Shown here piece after piece: positions 40,144 through 53,718 of a stretch of 64,000 nucleotides of DNA. The DNA lies in the NCBI GenBank assembly GCA_002943765.1, contig PQWQ01000020.1, positions 806,001-870,000 on the forward strand, written 5' to 3'. Origin of the DNA: Psoroptes ovis (Eukaryota; Arthropoda; Arachnida; Sarcoptiformes; Psoroptidae). The notes beneath the pieces are model-generated. The model was not told the DNA's origin. It saw only the letters and a list, made by a program, of their open reading frames with translations, and did no database searches. The position numbers and the translations under genes are program-made. Each line of letters opens with the position of its first letter. Within the stretch, counting starts at the first letter, position 1.

Positions 40144-40262
40144 CAGGGTTTCAAGTTTTTATTCGGAGTTTTAAAGTTGATTTTCGTAGTTTTGAATGGA
40201 ATTTCAAATCGTGAAATTACGAAATTCAATTTTAAAACTACGAATTAAAACTTTAAACCCTG
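40144..40262. mobile_element. palindromic MITE of the CAGGG family, copy 2, 119 bp (internally deleted)
   Basis: Begins CAGGGTTTCAAGTTTTTATT and ends AATTAAAACTTTAAACCCTG. It is flanked by CA on the left and TA on the right, so the left target-site base has changed. It is about 42 bp shorter than copies 1 and 3, having lost one of the repeated TAGTTTT/AAAACTA blocks. Confidence 0.82.
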
Positions 40263-42290
40263 TAATAAAAGTAATAATAACCATAATAATAATAATAATA
40301 ATTCCTAAATGTATTTGCAATTAAATTTCGAATTTTTTGGAAATTTTTTCGAAATTTTCATTTTGTTTTACGCTTGAATTGTGCAGTGACCAAACGTTGT
40401 TTGTTTGTTTGGTGAATTTGTTTTCACTATTTTTTCCGTAAAATACCAAAATAATGAAACGTTTGATTGTTGTTGTTTTCGTGTAACGGCTAGAATTCCA
40501 TGCAATTCCTTTTCAATTTCAAATGAGAATCCTCTCTACAATCAAATTCAATCAGCGATTCACTTTTGGCTTCTGAAATTTATTCATTTTGCTCTGAAGA
40601 AATTCATAGCAAAATGCAACTGAAATTTTAAATTTTTTTTTAGTGCAATAAATTAACCTTTCTTAACGAGTAATAATAATTAAACTGCTCTTTCGATATT
40701 AGTAACAAAAGTCTAAGTCATTTTATATTTGAAATTTCAAAAAATTAATTCTATCTGTGAATATTATTATGCTCTGTGTCAAAACACAAATAGTAGAAAA
40801 TGATAATTTATTACCACTGTCAAATTGGATACATACATAGATGCATTTAAAATTTTTTTGAATTATTGTTATTCCATATTCAATATATTTGAATTGTAAA
40901 TATTAATATTTCAAACATCACAGATACATATTCGTAGTTATTTTCTTTTATGTTTAAAAATTTGATTCCTCTTTCGAAATGATTAAGATACCAACAAGCA
41001 AAGAAAATAAATTGTATCAATTTTGCAGTCATAGTTAATCATTTCAAATCATATTCATAAATGCACTGAATTTGAATATTTGAACATATGCATATTTATC
41101 ATATTCTCATTTTTGTTATGGGATTTTTTTTACAAATTTTTTCTTTTGCCCGAAAAAAGAAACATTAATTATGATTGTGAATAATTGTGAAATGTGCAAT
41201 AATATTTTCATTTTAATTTAGACATGTTAGTTTGACAATGTTTATATTCAATAGTCTTTTCTGGTTTTTGGTCGGTTGTATTTGATAATGATGAAATACT
41301 GCTTATGAATATCAAACTAATTTTTATTTTGTCTTGCTTTCAACTTTAATCGAATAATTCAACAACACTTGATTCATATTCAATACCACCTTCATATGTA
41401 TTTTAATATTATTTTTTGGGAAAATTATTATTTTTCGAACTTGAATCTTTTCAAATGTATTTGCATGTATATCAATGTTATCAATTACCTCGACTAGGAA
41501 TACAATTTTCTAAGCATTCAAGTCCATTTTTCATCTTTAATTTTTTTTTATTATTGATAATTTTCTCTTATCGAGTTCATATATTTTACCCAACAATATT
41601 GGTCGATTGTAAGAGCGGAGAGCAATTTTAATCCTTTTTTATTCAGAATTGAATCTATGAAACATGAATGAATAAATCTTGTAATCAAGCATTTTTTTCC
41701 AAATGAAATTTTGATAAATTTTTGAATTTTGAATAATTTGTGTGTTGGCAACATATAAATTAAAGCCAAATATTGTTAATATTGATATATGTTTGTTTGC
41801 AATGCAATTTGTCACAACGGTTTTATGCTGTTGGAAATTTTGTTGGAAAATCATTCATTTGTTCATTAAACAACATTGTTCAAGTGTCGCACGGGTTATA
41901 TTTTAACAAATATTAAAACCTTATCAATTGTTTGTCATATTTAATGGGTGTTTAGTGAGAAAAAAATATTCACAGATTTGTTAATTTTGAATTTTCTAAA
42001 AATTAAAATAACCAACGTGTGTTGGTCATTAATTATCGAATTTTGAAAATTTTCGTGATTAATTAAAAAAAAGTGAATTTACGATTCATTTATTCGTATA
42101 ACGTAAAAAACAATTGATTGAAAAAATTACGATTCACAAAATGCATAAATGACAAAATCTCATTTTCATTTCACGTATTCATTGCATTACACGTGTTATT
42201 AATTTATTATTTTAATTCAAATATTTTGTCATATTGTCTAATGCTTTTTCCTTTCCTTCCTTACTTATTTTCGAGTGTATTCTCAACATA
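40263..42290. other. gene desert segment, no gene seen
   Basis: AT-rich spacer between two CAGGG-family MITEs. The 60-72-codon frames (40405-40623 and 41416-41854) are of chance length and overlap one another on opposite strands. One CACGTG is at 42190-42195. Confidence 0.5.
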
Positions 42291-42451
42291 CAGGGTTTCA
42301 AGTTTTAATTCGTACTTTTGAAATTAATTTTAGTAGTTTTCAAGTTGATTTTCGTAGTTTTGAATGCAATTTTCAACGATGAAACCACGAAATTTAAATT
42401 CAAAACTACGAAAATCAATTTTAAAATCCCGAATTAAAACTTGAAACCGTG
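42291..42451. mobile_element. palindromic MITE of the CAGGG family, copy 3, 161 bp
   Basis: Begins CAGGGTTTCAAGTTTTAATT and ends AATTAAAACTTGAAACCGTG, with TA at 42289-42290 and 42452-42453. It has the same length and internal block order as copy 1, which argues for a defined full-length MITE of 161 bp. Confidence 0.86.
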
Positions 42452-42453
42452 TA

Positions 42454-43668
42454 AAAATGACTATTCAGGGTAGAAAAATGAAATCAAGATTAATTAATAT
42501 GTAAACATGTACAAAATTTAATCGATTAATAAATTCAATGGACAATTATAATAATGAATGATTTGTTATTCATTTTTAAATGCGATTAAAAATTTTCCAT
42601 TCCGAAATTTCGAATTAATTCTGAATTCATCTGCCAAAATTTGGTATATTTTCAAAAACTAAGGACTTACCGCATCGATTTTCATTCATTCATAGACCGA
42701 ATCAAAGTTGTAGTCTTTTGAATCATAACTCATTCAACAAAATACAATGTGTGTGTGTGAATGATTAAAGTTTAGGCATTTTTCGGCAAAAACTTGAATA
42801 CACATAGCATTGAATTATTAATAAAAACATTTTTGAAAGTGATTCATTGAATTAAATAAACAAAAACAAAGAAAGTCGATTGAAAAATTGTTTATTATTC
42901 GCTCCTAACTGTGTGTGTGTGTGTCTCGTGTCATCGTCATCAATTTTCCTTTGAATTGAATTTCATTTTGAAAACTTTATTCAAAAGTTATTCAAAAAAT
43001 AAAAGATACAAAAACAACTCTTTCATGCACAAATAATAATTTTCGATGATGATGATGATTGACAACAATGAAATTTTGTTGTTTCGTCTTTGAACCCTAA
43101 AAAAATGATTTCATAATTCACGTGAATTTGCATTTGTTTGTCACCATTTCAATTCATATTATTATTATTTGAATCCAAATATTTGAATAAACAAAACAAC
43201 AAAACAGAATAAATAATGATAGAGTTGTTTGGGCGCATCTAAAATTCTCGCTAAGTAAGAATATTTCATTTTTTCCATAATAATAATAATATCTATCCAT
43301 CAAAATTCAAATTTTTTCCTCACTGAATTCCAAATTTTGAAACAAACATATATGAAAATTCAATGAACCGATATACGCGTGAAACAGAGTGATGAACCCT
43401 TTGCATATATTTTTTTCATTTCGATTATTTGATTTCCTTGATTTCACTATTTTAATTCAATTTTCTTATTCCATCTCTTTTTAAAATTGAATTTTTTTTG
43501 CATTTGACATTTTTTCAAAACTGCTTATGTGATGCGCATTGTCATGTTATTATGATCGATGAGTTTTGGAGATTTTTGAAGAAATTTGTGTTTTGTCTCA
43601 TATCCATCATCACTTTCATTTAAATAAGTTTGAAATATTTTGTTTACCATTGTTCGTCCAAGGAACAG
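42454..43668. other. intergenic upstream of the tRNA gene, no gene seen
   Basis: AT-rich DNA with a GT run near 42908 and a GAT run near 43045. One CACGTG is at 43119-43124. Confidence 0.5.
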
Positions 43669-43778
43669 GGCGCCATGGTGTAGTGGCTATCACTCTGGAC
43701 TTTGAAGATTGAAGTTAATCTGATAGATTTCCAAATCACGGTAATCCAGCAACCCGAGTTCGAATCTCGGTGGTGCCT
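43669..43778 (+). tRNA. tRNA-Gln (TTG) with a 38-nt intron
   Basis: The acceptor arm GGCGCCA pairs with TGGTGCC (one G-T pair). The A-box region is TGGTGTAGTGG, and the T arm has the B-box word GAGTTCGAATCTC. The anticodon stem CTGGA/TCCAG encloses a loop with TTG at 43702-43704. The intron occupies 43706-43743, just after the base 3' of the anticodon, the canonical place for nuclear tRNA introns. Its CAAA can pair with the TTTG around the anticodon, as introns of this class do, and it contains a small AATCT/AGATT hairpin. The spliced tRNA is 72 nt with discriminator T. A nuclear gene transcribed by RNA polymerase III is expected. Confidence 0.93.
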
Positions 43779-43788
43779 TCTGAGTTTA

Positions 43789-43795
43789 TTTTTTT
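43789..43795 (+). terminator. RNA polymerase III terminator of tRNA-Gln
   Basis: A run of seven T begins 11 bases after the tRNA, the usual distance for polymerase III termination. Confidence 0.75.
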
Positions 43796-46700
43796 CTCAA
43801 ATTTACAAGTAATGTTTTAAAAGCTTTTAATAAGACACGAAAAAGTATTCGATCGTTGAGTGAGAATGTAGTAGCATAGCTCAAGATTTATCAAACTCTT
43901 TTTTCTGAAATTAATTTCAAAGATGCTAAAAAAACGTGAAACGTTATTGATTAATCAATATTAAATATGCTGAGTATGCACATATTTATCATCATCCACA
44001 TTTATATGATGATGGATCGCACGAATTAAATGACATTGAACATATGTATTTTATGTTCATGTATTTTGATTAATTGAATAATTATATGCTTTATTATTAT
44101 ATGCCAACTAACCATCTTTATTTAGCATCATTCCATTTGATTAATTTCTCGAAATCACATTCATTTTTTTTTTGAATTCAACATTGAATTTAGACCAAAC
44201 AAAATGACCATCATTTGATGACCAATCATTTTGACTAAATTAGACTGCTTTTATTTATGCTGATAATCGCAGCGATCATCATTCGAAATTCTTTCAAATT
44301 TTTCAAAATTAAAATTTTTTGTTCAAATCTGTTTAAAATTTAAATGATTTTCAATTCGAAATATAACATTCATTTATTTATGATGATTACTATTTAAACA
44401 TTGGTGTCATAGTCGTGTCTCGTACTCCACACTTTGAATTTATATGCCCAAAGCAGTAATCATTTTTCATTTCATCTTTGATCATTGAATATTTTGAAAA
44501 ATTGAAATATATTAAAAAGACATAGAAAAACATTAATTTTATTCATCTTTTTTTTCAGTTTTGAAAATGACCACTGGTCTACAATCAACCAAATAATTGA
44601 TTGATATCCATTAATTGGATTGTTTTTATTTTTATTTCAATTTCAATTTATATATTTATTATTGAAAAATTGATGTTATTATTTTTGTTTTTCGTTTGAA
44701 AATGATCTATTTTCATTCGAAATATGTAATATGGAATCAAAAATAAAAATATATTAATTATCATTATTAATTTTGCTGTGAATCAATCTTTTTTTATGGC
44801 GTTCATTTTTGATTTTATTATTCCTTAACTTGATGATTCAATGGATTTGTTTAACATTTGATTTTTTCATTGTTTCTTTGTTTTTTATTACGCAACAATC
44901 TTCAAATTGATCATAATTTATATCTTTGTTTTGTTGTTACAAGCAATTATAATTTATTTATTTGTTTTTTTTTTTTTTTGTATATAATTCTATTCTCGAT
45001 ATCAATCTATTAAATTATATCGCGAAATGAAATCGCCTGCCATTCTCAAAATAGATATATATTCATTTCATGATTTGATTTATTTTTAATGTTAAAAAAA
45101 GGTAATCAAATCGGTCGATTGATCATTTTGTTTAATCACCAATTCATATATACGAATTGAATCAATTGAAGAAATTGATCTAAGAAACATTGAACAATTT
45201 GACGCCTATTCAAAAATTGTTTTGAATTGTATTCAGTGTTTTTTTATCAAAAATTATTGTGTGTTCAGTCATTCGATTTGCTTAAATAATTTTTTTTTAA
45301 ATCCAATTTTGTCCAATTGCGAAATTTAATTGCAGCAAAATTTACCATAAAATCAAGTAAAAAAAATCAATCAATCTTAATTGAAATTGCTCTTTATTAT
45401 TGTCCATACTTTTTTTCCAAGATATGTTTCTTGATGTTTGAATATATGTATTCAATGATAAAATAATAATAATGATTTGACCTTTTGAATCATCACTATT
45501 GATTTTTTCAAATGTCAAGATTATCGCACCACCATACATTAATGATAATAATAAATTTGTACGAAACCACACTGATGTGATTATAATTTATTTGATGATA
45601 GGTCATCTATACATCCATTGCTTCTCTTGGCAATTTAACTTTTTTTAAAGAAATGATTACAATCGATGATGTTTTCCTAGAGAATAATGATTATACAATA
45701 ATCTATTTTAAAAGAAAAAAGAATCGAATTTGGCTGCTGGCCAATTTAATTGTTATCATTTGAAATTTGTGATTCGTTTAATCTGTTATTTGTTTTGCTG
45801 TCGTATATCGAACCATATTTAATTGTTGAATATAATTTACATGGTTTCCAGCCGATTATGTCATAGTACTTATATTTACATCTTGATTTTAGTGTCATTT
45901 TTCTTCTGTCCACTGATTGAATAATATTTGAGTGTTAAAAATTCAATTCATAAATGATATATGATCTTATATTTGAAACAATCAATTAACCTCGACAGTA
46001 TTTTGTCTTGTTCCTACCGAAACAAAGGTCAATTTCGAATGACTTATAAAGAGATGTTTTTGAAATCTCAAATTCAATACGATTCACCAAAAGAACTGAA
46101 CTGTTGTCCCCTTCTTACTGACACCTGATTATAATATTTGTGATTATAAGTTCGAATTTGAAAATGAATTTTGTATTCAGGAAAAAATATTTATGTAGCA
46201 TATCATCAATTAAATTTTACATTTAGTTGCATTAATTTCAGTGTCAATGATGTCAAAGATTTTTAACGCAGCATTCTATTAGCTTATGATCGATTCGATT
46301 TATAAATAAAATTCAAAACCATGCCAAAATGCCACTTAGTGCGATTTAGGATAATTAAATCAATTGAATTACATGATATTTAAGTTGAAAAAATCTAATC
46401 AATAATAATTAATCAAATCACAACAAAATGTCAATTGTAATATGAGAATTCATTTTTTATGAAAAACTTGTTGATTGCAAGCAAAAATATTGTCCAGTCA
46501 TGAATCTCAAAGAGAACTCTGAAAAAAAATCAAATTTCATTATATTTGTAATTTAATATTCCTTGACCTTTCCCGAAAACACCCTACTACACCCACCACC
46601 ATCATTAATTAGGTCATAGTGGTTTTTCCTATGAAATGTTTCGGTTTTTTCTATCTTTTGATTTTTGCTTTTGCACATTTTCATTTGTCCATGGTGTAAT

Positions 46701-48739
46701 TAATCAAATGTGATCACAATTCATTGCTGGGTTTCAAAGCTTCGGTTGATTAGTTGATTTTCACGAAAATGTGTGTTGTTAAAACTAAAAGTTTAGCCTA
46801 ACAGTTTTGTGTTGATTCGAATTCGACACAAAACAAACCACAACGACTTAATATATGTAAATGCCCTTATATTTTGGCCAGAGAGAAAATCGTAAATTAA
46901 AAAATTGCATAGATTTTACATCATCATCACACATAATCTGTGTTGTTTTATTCTATTTTTTGCGGTTATTTATATCATTATTCACCCACGCACGCACACA
47001 TTAAAAATTGACAAGTTGATTTATTTATTTATTTGTAAATTTTGTTCATTTTATATTATTGTTGAATGTTATGATTCATTTGTGATTATGTTTATTGTTT
47101 AGGTAAATTTAACAAACAAAATAGTAATCGATTCGTATTGGTATTTATTTATTCGAATCTAAATTTTTCAATGCTGACATTTAGCCGAAAACGAATGAAT
47201 TTCAATCCAAATGCACAGTTGACTTTTGTGTTTGGCAGCATTATTTTTATTGTCAATTTATTAATGGTCAAAAATATTTTTTTTTCTCATTCTACGACTT
47301 TGCCCATTCTTCTTTTTTCGTTGAATCCTTGACACACTAAAATATTGAATTATGTATTGTGGGTGGCATTCGGGACCATTTTTTTTTCACAAATATTACA
47401 TGACTCATGCTTTGAAATCTTTTGAATTTTGGAAGTTTTCCATCATTATTCAAATAGAGTAATGATCATTTTATTAGCCATGAATTGTTTTTAAAGATTT
47501 ATAAAATACAGATATTATTATTATTGTTATAATCATAATTCACAATGATTATGCTTGAAAGGGGCAACACCAATTTGTAATTTGTATTGAATTATGTATC
47601 GATCTACTTTGGTCTTATGAATATCGATGTCATTATATGCATAAAAACGAATTTTTCGACTAGATCTACAGACTTATCTACAGACAGATTTCGATTATTT
47701 TCGATTTTCCCCTAGTGATATTTTCACCGTTTGAGTATTGAGCATAAATTAGATTTACTTGATAATCATATATGCAAAGCATATGAATAAATAATAATGA
47801 ATAATGATTTTTTGATTATCGATTCATTCATATTGAACCATTCAAAATGAAGAAGAAGACAAACAATGAAATAATAATTGTATATTTCCTTCATGTTGAA
47901 ATTCATATAATAATCACATTTTCATGGCTTTAATTTGATTTAATTTAGATTATGAACAAACAAACAAACAAAAAAATTTTTGCATATTTTTATGATTTAT
48001 GCTGCTGTATTCTAAATGATCGCTTAATTGTCCGCAGGGTTTCATATGAATTTCTTTGTGTGTCATGTCATAGAAATCATTTTCATTTTGATCCGATTGA
48101 AATATCAAAACATTCGTGTTTGTTGTTACTTCAAAATGTATCTATTAAAATGTGGACATTCACAAACACACACAAACCACAAAACGCATATCAATCATAA
48201 ATTTTTTATTCGAAAGCAAAAGAATTAAAACATTTGCATTTTTCGTTAATTTTTTTTAGATATTCGACATTTGATTTTCAATGTATTTTCTCGTATATAA
48301 ATTTATTTGTGTTCACATTGATTCCACATTGTTGTACCCAGAAAAGAGTTATGTATCTTTGAGCATCAAAATAATATTTTTCAATTTATGATGCTTAATT
48401 TTGAAAGGATTTTTTTTTTGACATTTCATGTTCATTTGGGTTTGATTGATTCGTTTTATCGAAATTCTTCGTGCATTTCATGAAAATAATATTCGCTTCA
48501 ATTGATTTGAAAATGTTTGTTGTTGATCATGATGAATCCTTTGAGGTCTCTCTTTGAATGTTTTATGAGGACAACATTATCACCCACGCTTATGATTACG
48601 CTAGTTGTTAGGTTATGGTAGGGTTGTATATGATCTGGTATTTTCATATTCATTTACTGAAAATGAACACAAATTCATAACAGATGAAAGTCAATTGTCA
48701 AACGTTTCGGGCAAATGATCGATCATCGAGTTGCATGTC

Positions 48740-48772
48740 AAAAACCAGCAAACAATTTTTTTGCTGGTTTTT
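48740..48772. repeat. 13-bp perfect hairpin followed by a T run
   Basis: Arms AAAAACCAGCAAA and TTTGCTGGTTTTT enclose a 7-base loop, and the T run continues beyond the stem. The CCAGC/GCTGG core makes the stem stable. It looks like a factor-independent terminator, which would be out of place in nuclear DNA. A decayed MITE or an RNA polymerase III stop could also give this shape. Confidence 0.6.
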
Positions 48773-50834
48773 TTTTTGAATAATTTCAAACATTTTCATC
48801 AAAACATCCTTTCATCCATTTCTCTTCGAATGAGAATTGCTGAAAACCATTTCATTTTACACCACCATTTCATTCCATTATTGTCACTTGTCAATTGAAA
48901 GCACAAAACATTTCTATGAAAATGAAAATGTTTTAATTTAATTCGATCGAATTCAATTTATTTTTTCATCACTCAAAAAATGAAAATATTTTTCAATCTT
49001 CAAAATAAACATAACGATTGGACTACAAATATATCCGGAAGAAAAATTTTCAATTTTAGGGTCATGGCTTTGATGCTTGTCGAAAAATATATTTTCAAAT
49101 TTCAATTTTCAAATTCATATGCAGCACATACGAATTCATCGGATATGTAATTATTTGTATGAATTTGAAAAATTTTTTGAAAATTCAATTCTGATTCAAA
49201 TTATTATGAATTTCAAAATCAAATTCTTTGTTCGAAATTATGAATAAATGAAAAGATTGACGAATCAATATTTTTCCGATTGAGTAGAATAACATGTGTT
49301 TCTAGGGCCACATTATATTTCATTAGATTCTAATTGAATTGTCTGCCCGAAATCAACTCTAAATTCTGAAAACATTATTATTGTACAATGGACATCTGTC
49401 ATTTTGGTAGCATTCTATTAAAAATACTACAATACCTTTCATATCTTGCACTCATTAATATATTGAATTGCACTTAACCAATTTTAAATGGTAATCTAAA
49501 ATGTCAAAGGTGATGACATGTGTGTTTTTAGTAGTGAATCAATATGAATTGTCAAATTGCCATAAAGTTATGATGATGATTACAGAATGACAGAGACGAT
49601 GGCATCAAATGCATATGAATAATGAAGCATCTGGTTAGACATCGTCTAATCAACATTTATATGTGTGATATAATGTTTATGATTAGTTATAATGATGTTT
49701 TCGAATGTAATTCCAATTTTTTTTCTTCCATTACTTATCATTCATAAATCAGAACATTTTGAAGTATTTTTTTTTTATTTTCAATTAAGTTTTTTCAAGT
49801 GTATTTTACTGTTATTTTTCATATCAGTTCAATTGTCAATTCAGGTTAACCATTCGAGTATTTTTCATTATTTTAATGTGGTTGTCTCAATTTTTGTTGT
49901 TGAAATATACTTTTTATCTTTTACCATTTGAATTGAATTCAATTAATCAATTGATTTGATTCAATATACTACACTTGTTCCGATCGTACTTCATTTGGGG
50001 AAAAATGAATTTTCGAATAAAAATATCTAAAATCTAAATATTTTAGGTTTAAGGTAAACACAAAATATTTTGAGCTAGAAACCAAAAAAATAAGTTATAG
50101 AGTCTAAGATATGCGTGTGTTGATGTGTATATGAATTTTTTTCTTCAGCACATATTTTTCTCTTTCTTCAAATAATTTCAAATGCGTGCCGTTTTCTTTG
50201 GGCTGCAGCAGTGTACAAAACTTTGCATTTAAAATGCAAAAATGACTTTGGTACTTTTCACCATTCATAAAACAACTTTGACACATATATGTGAATAAGT
50301 GAAAAGATATAGAGCTTAATAATGACATATTTTCTAGCAGATGTTTCATCTTGAAAAGTTTCTTTTGAAATCTTATTGAAAAATCTTCAAGAAAAAAGAT
50401 TTTTCCAAGATGAATCATACATTTTCGAAATCGAATGATGAATCATTCGATTTTCACTCGATTCATAAATACGTTCAGAATGATTCATGCAAAATTCATG
50501 TATTAGCTATTGATTTCTGGCCTTTTTGGGTGGCAAATCATTTTAAATATTAAAAAGTTAAACACATTTTCATGAATAGACATTGAGCCTTCATTTGCCT
50601 ACGAATGACGGTAAATTTCTTTGAAATTTAAAAGTTCGAACAAAACAATCGAGAAAAAAATCTCATAGAAATTCATTTGATGAACAATAAATTTTACAGC
50701 AGAAATTTTCCTTCAAAATAATTAATAAAATAAAATCCGAATGATGATTTATGAATTCTATTTTCCGCGAAATTATCATTATTTATCTCAGAAAGATCTT
50801 TTAGATGGCTGCGTATAAGAGATTAATAGAAATG

Positions 50835-50873
50835 ATTAATTAATTAATTAATTAATTAATTAATTAATTAATT
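50835..50873. repeat. (ATTA)n tetranucleotide microsatellite
   Basis: About ten tandem ATTA/TTAA units. No function is suggested by the neighbours. Confidence 0.9.
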
Positions 50874-53697
50874 TACTCATACAAAGCCATTATAATCCCA
50901 TGTTTATAACTAGAAGAGAAATCCAATGGGCGTTTTTCATTTTTTATAATTTGAAAATTATCACCAGTTCAAAAGTTCTGTTCAAATGTTTAGTCCAGAA
51001 TTTGATTGAAAATTAATAAAATTGAAATTCACCAAAATGTTCAAAGGTGTTACGCCAAATTTCAAAAGTATTATATTTATGTTGATGTGTTTTCAGAAAT
51101 TCGAACCTTCCTTGCATCATCTTCGAAACCACCATCATAGAATTGAACTGCGATGAACCATCAATTAAATTTTTAAAATGGTCAAAGATTAATTGTCTGT
51201 TAATGATGTTTAGAACACATTCACACAATACCAATTTCAATCAAAAAATCATTACACATAACCTTTATAACCTCTAGGCTACTGATGATAATGATGATCA
51301 CCTTTTTTTTCATCATCTAACATCATCAATTGACTTGATGATCATTCACCTTTTGATATGTAATAATATTATTGTTCAATAATTGCCCAGTATATTATTG
51401 AATAAATATTAATTTATTGTGATGACCCTAATTTTTTCTCATAAAATCAGAGAAACATGAGTTATGATGATATTATCAATTAATCAATCGAGAAATTCAT
51501 TTTTGGTTTTGAAGAACACATACATAATTTACGTTTCACACTCAACTTCTCAAGAAGCTGTTGTTGAATTAAATTTCAATCAAAATGTTGAAAATTGGAA
51601 ATTTGATTTTGATTATATTATCTTGAACAATTATTTTTTGACTGATGATTGATTCATATTTGAAAATTCAATTCGAATTTTAAATTCAATGATTATAATC
51701 ATTTTTTCGGCTTCAAAAATTTTTAAATTTAAATTTTCTTTTGAATTCGAATGAATCATTATTTTCTCTCAAAAAAATTCGAATTGTCAAACTCATTTGT
51801 GTGTATTACAAGCTCATAAATTTTCAAAATGCATCTTCATATGAACGTATACGAATAATGCATTGATTTATTAAAAAATTAAAACAATACATTTGAATGT
51901 GTCACATTGGACATTGGTCAGTGTTTTTTTTTTTAGTTCTGAATCAAAAATTTTGTTATATCCGTATAAAATTGATACGCATTTCGTTATGGCAATTTCT
52001 TGTTCATAGTCAATGTTCAAAAATATATGAAGTAATTTCATGTCTTTGAATTTGACTACTGTGCACTATGAGAGGGGTGTAAAATGGCTACAGGATTCTA
52101 ATAATAAATCTTTTCATACTTTTTTTGATTTTGAATCAATGGTCAGTGATAAAATAAATGAATGCTATTTTTGTCATCACACAAATTCAAGCATTGATTT
52201 TCGTTTACCAGATGTTTTGATTTTTTGATTTATATCTTATGATATTGCAGATAAGGTTGTGAAATATCTACAAAAAAACATGACATAATTGATTTTAAAT
52301 TTACTGATAAAAATTCAGAAGGGCCACACCAAAAAAATAAAGCTAAAATTTATTCAAACTCATGTGAATATTTATCATTTCCCGTTAACTTTTACTTTCT
52401 TTTTTTTGCATTTGACATTTGACATATAACGCCTAATAAAACAAAAAAATAACTGACCATTGGCCGTTGTTTTCGAGCTTCGCTGTCTACCAATGGTTAA
52501 TTGTTAATGAATATATTTTTTAGTGTTAGTTTGTCTCTTCATTGTTTGACTGGATGACACATCATTGAATGTTTATGAGCTAAAAAACAAGTTTCCATTC
52601 AATACAATTCACAAATGAAATGAATAAGCTTTTAATTAATTATATTTATTTATTTATTTTTTGCTGCTCAGTCCTTGTTCAGTTTATCAAATCACACATT
52701 TATTTTTGAATTTTTCTGAAATCATTTGCGACCCAAATAATAAATAATATTCAATGTTTAGCTTCAATTAATGTCATTCATTCATTTATATGCAGGGACA
52801 TTCAATTTCAAGTATAGTAAATCATACACACATTTTTGCTGCAGGTTTTTAGGTTCCGCAAATTTTCGGAAAAAAAAATTGTTCAAATATGATTCATTCA
52901 TTACTTGGTTCCACATATGAAATGATCAAATAATTTTCTACTATGAAATTTTTGAAATATTCAACCTGTCTTACTTTTTGTATGAATGGCGCCTTCTTAT
53001 TGTTGATCATAAAATGGAGAGATGATTCAAAACTTAATCTCTCAATCATCATCATTTCATAAATTTTATGTTGATTTTTCATTTTCATTATTCCTTTTAT
53101 AAAATTAATGCCAGATGTTCGATATTAATATTTTGTTGTCCATTTTTATTCATTATGAATAATTTGTTTGTTTGTTTTTATTTATTTATTTATAAATATA
53201 AATAAACTAATATTTAGATATTGGATATGTTATAACTTTGCAATAATCAAAATAATAATAATAATAAAAACATAATCCATATCTCTAATTATAAGGTTTA
53301 TATTTATTTATCAGAAAATACATACATAATTCATATATTAAATTACACATTATTATTTGTTGTTGTTTGATATGTTGCTTTAAATCTATATTTACAATTT
53401 TATTGGTTTTCATATTTTTTTTTGAAAAAAAATGGACCAAATTATTTGTGCTAATCATTTCCACCCGATGTTTATCTTGTCAACTTGGCAATTTTGAGCC
53501 ATGAATCCATGGCCAAACAACCATGTTATCTTTTTTGATTTACTTTGTTTGCCTAAACAACACAGTCAAACAAAAATATGATTGTTTACCCCAGAAAAAT
53601 ACAACATATTATCCTTTCATAGGGCCTTTAAATAAATATTCGAAAAAAAATCATTGATGATAATAATAATGATCTTCGTTGACAAACAATGTAAATC

Positions 53698-53718
53698 AAA
53701 AAAAAAAAAAAAAAAAAA
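53698..53718. repeat. poly(A) tract, 21 bases
   Basis: Uninterrupted A run about 400 bp upstream of the eIF4E-like gene. No retroposed sequence is recognisable before it. Confidence 0.9.

Noticed and set aside
45342..45572. 76-codon minus-strand frame with a hydrophobic start (MWFRTNLLLSLMYGGAI)
   Set aside because: It looks signal-like at first, but it contains an ATT-repeat-derived Ile run, has no supporting splice or promoter signal and is of chance length.
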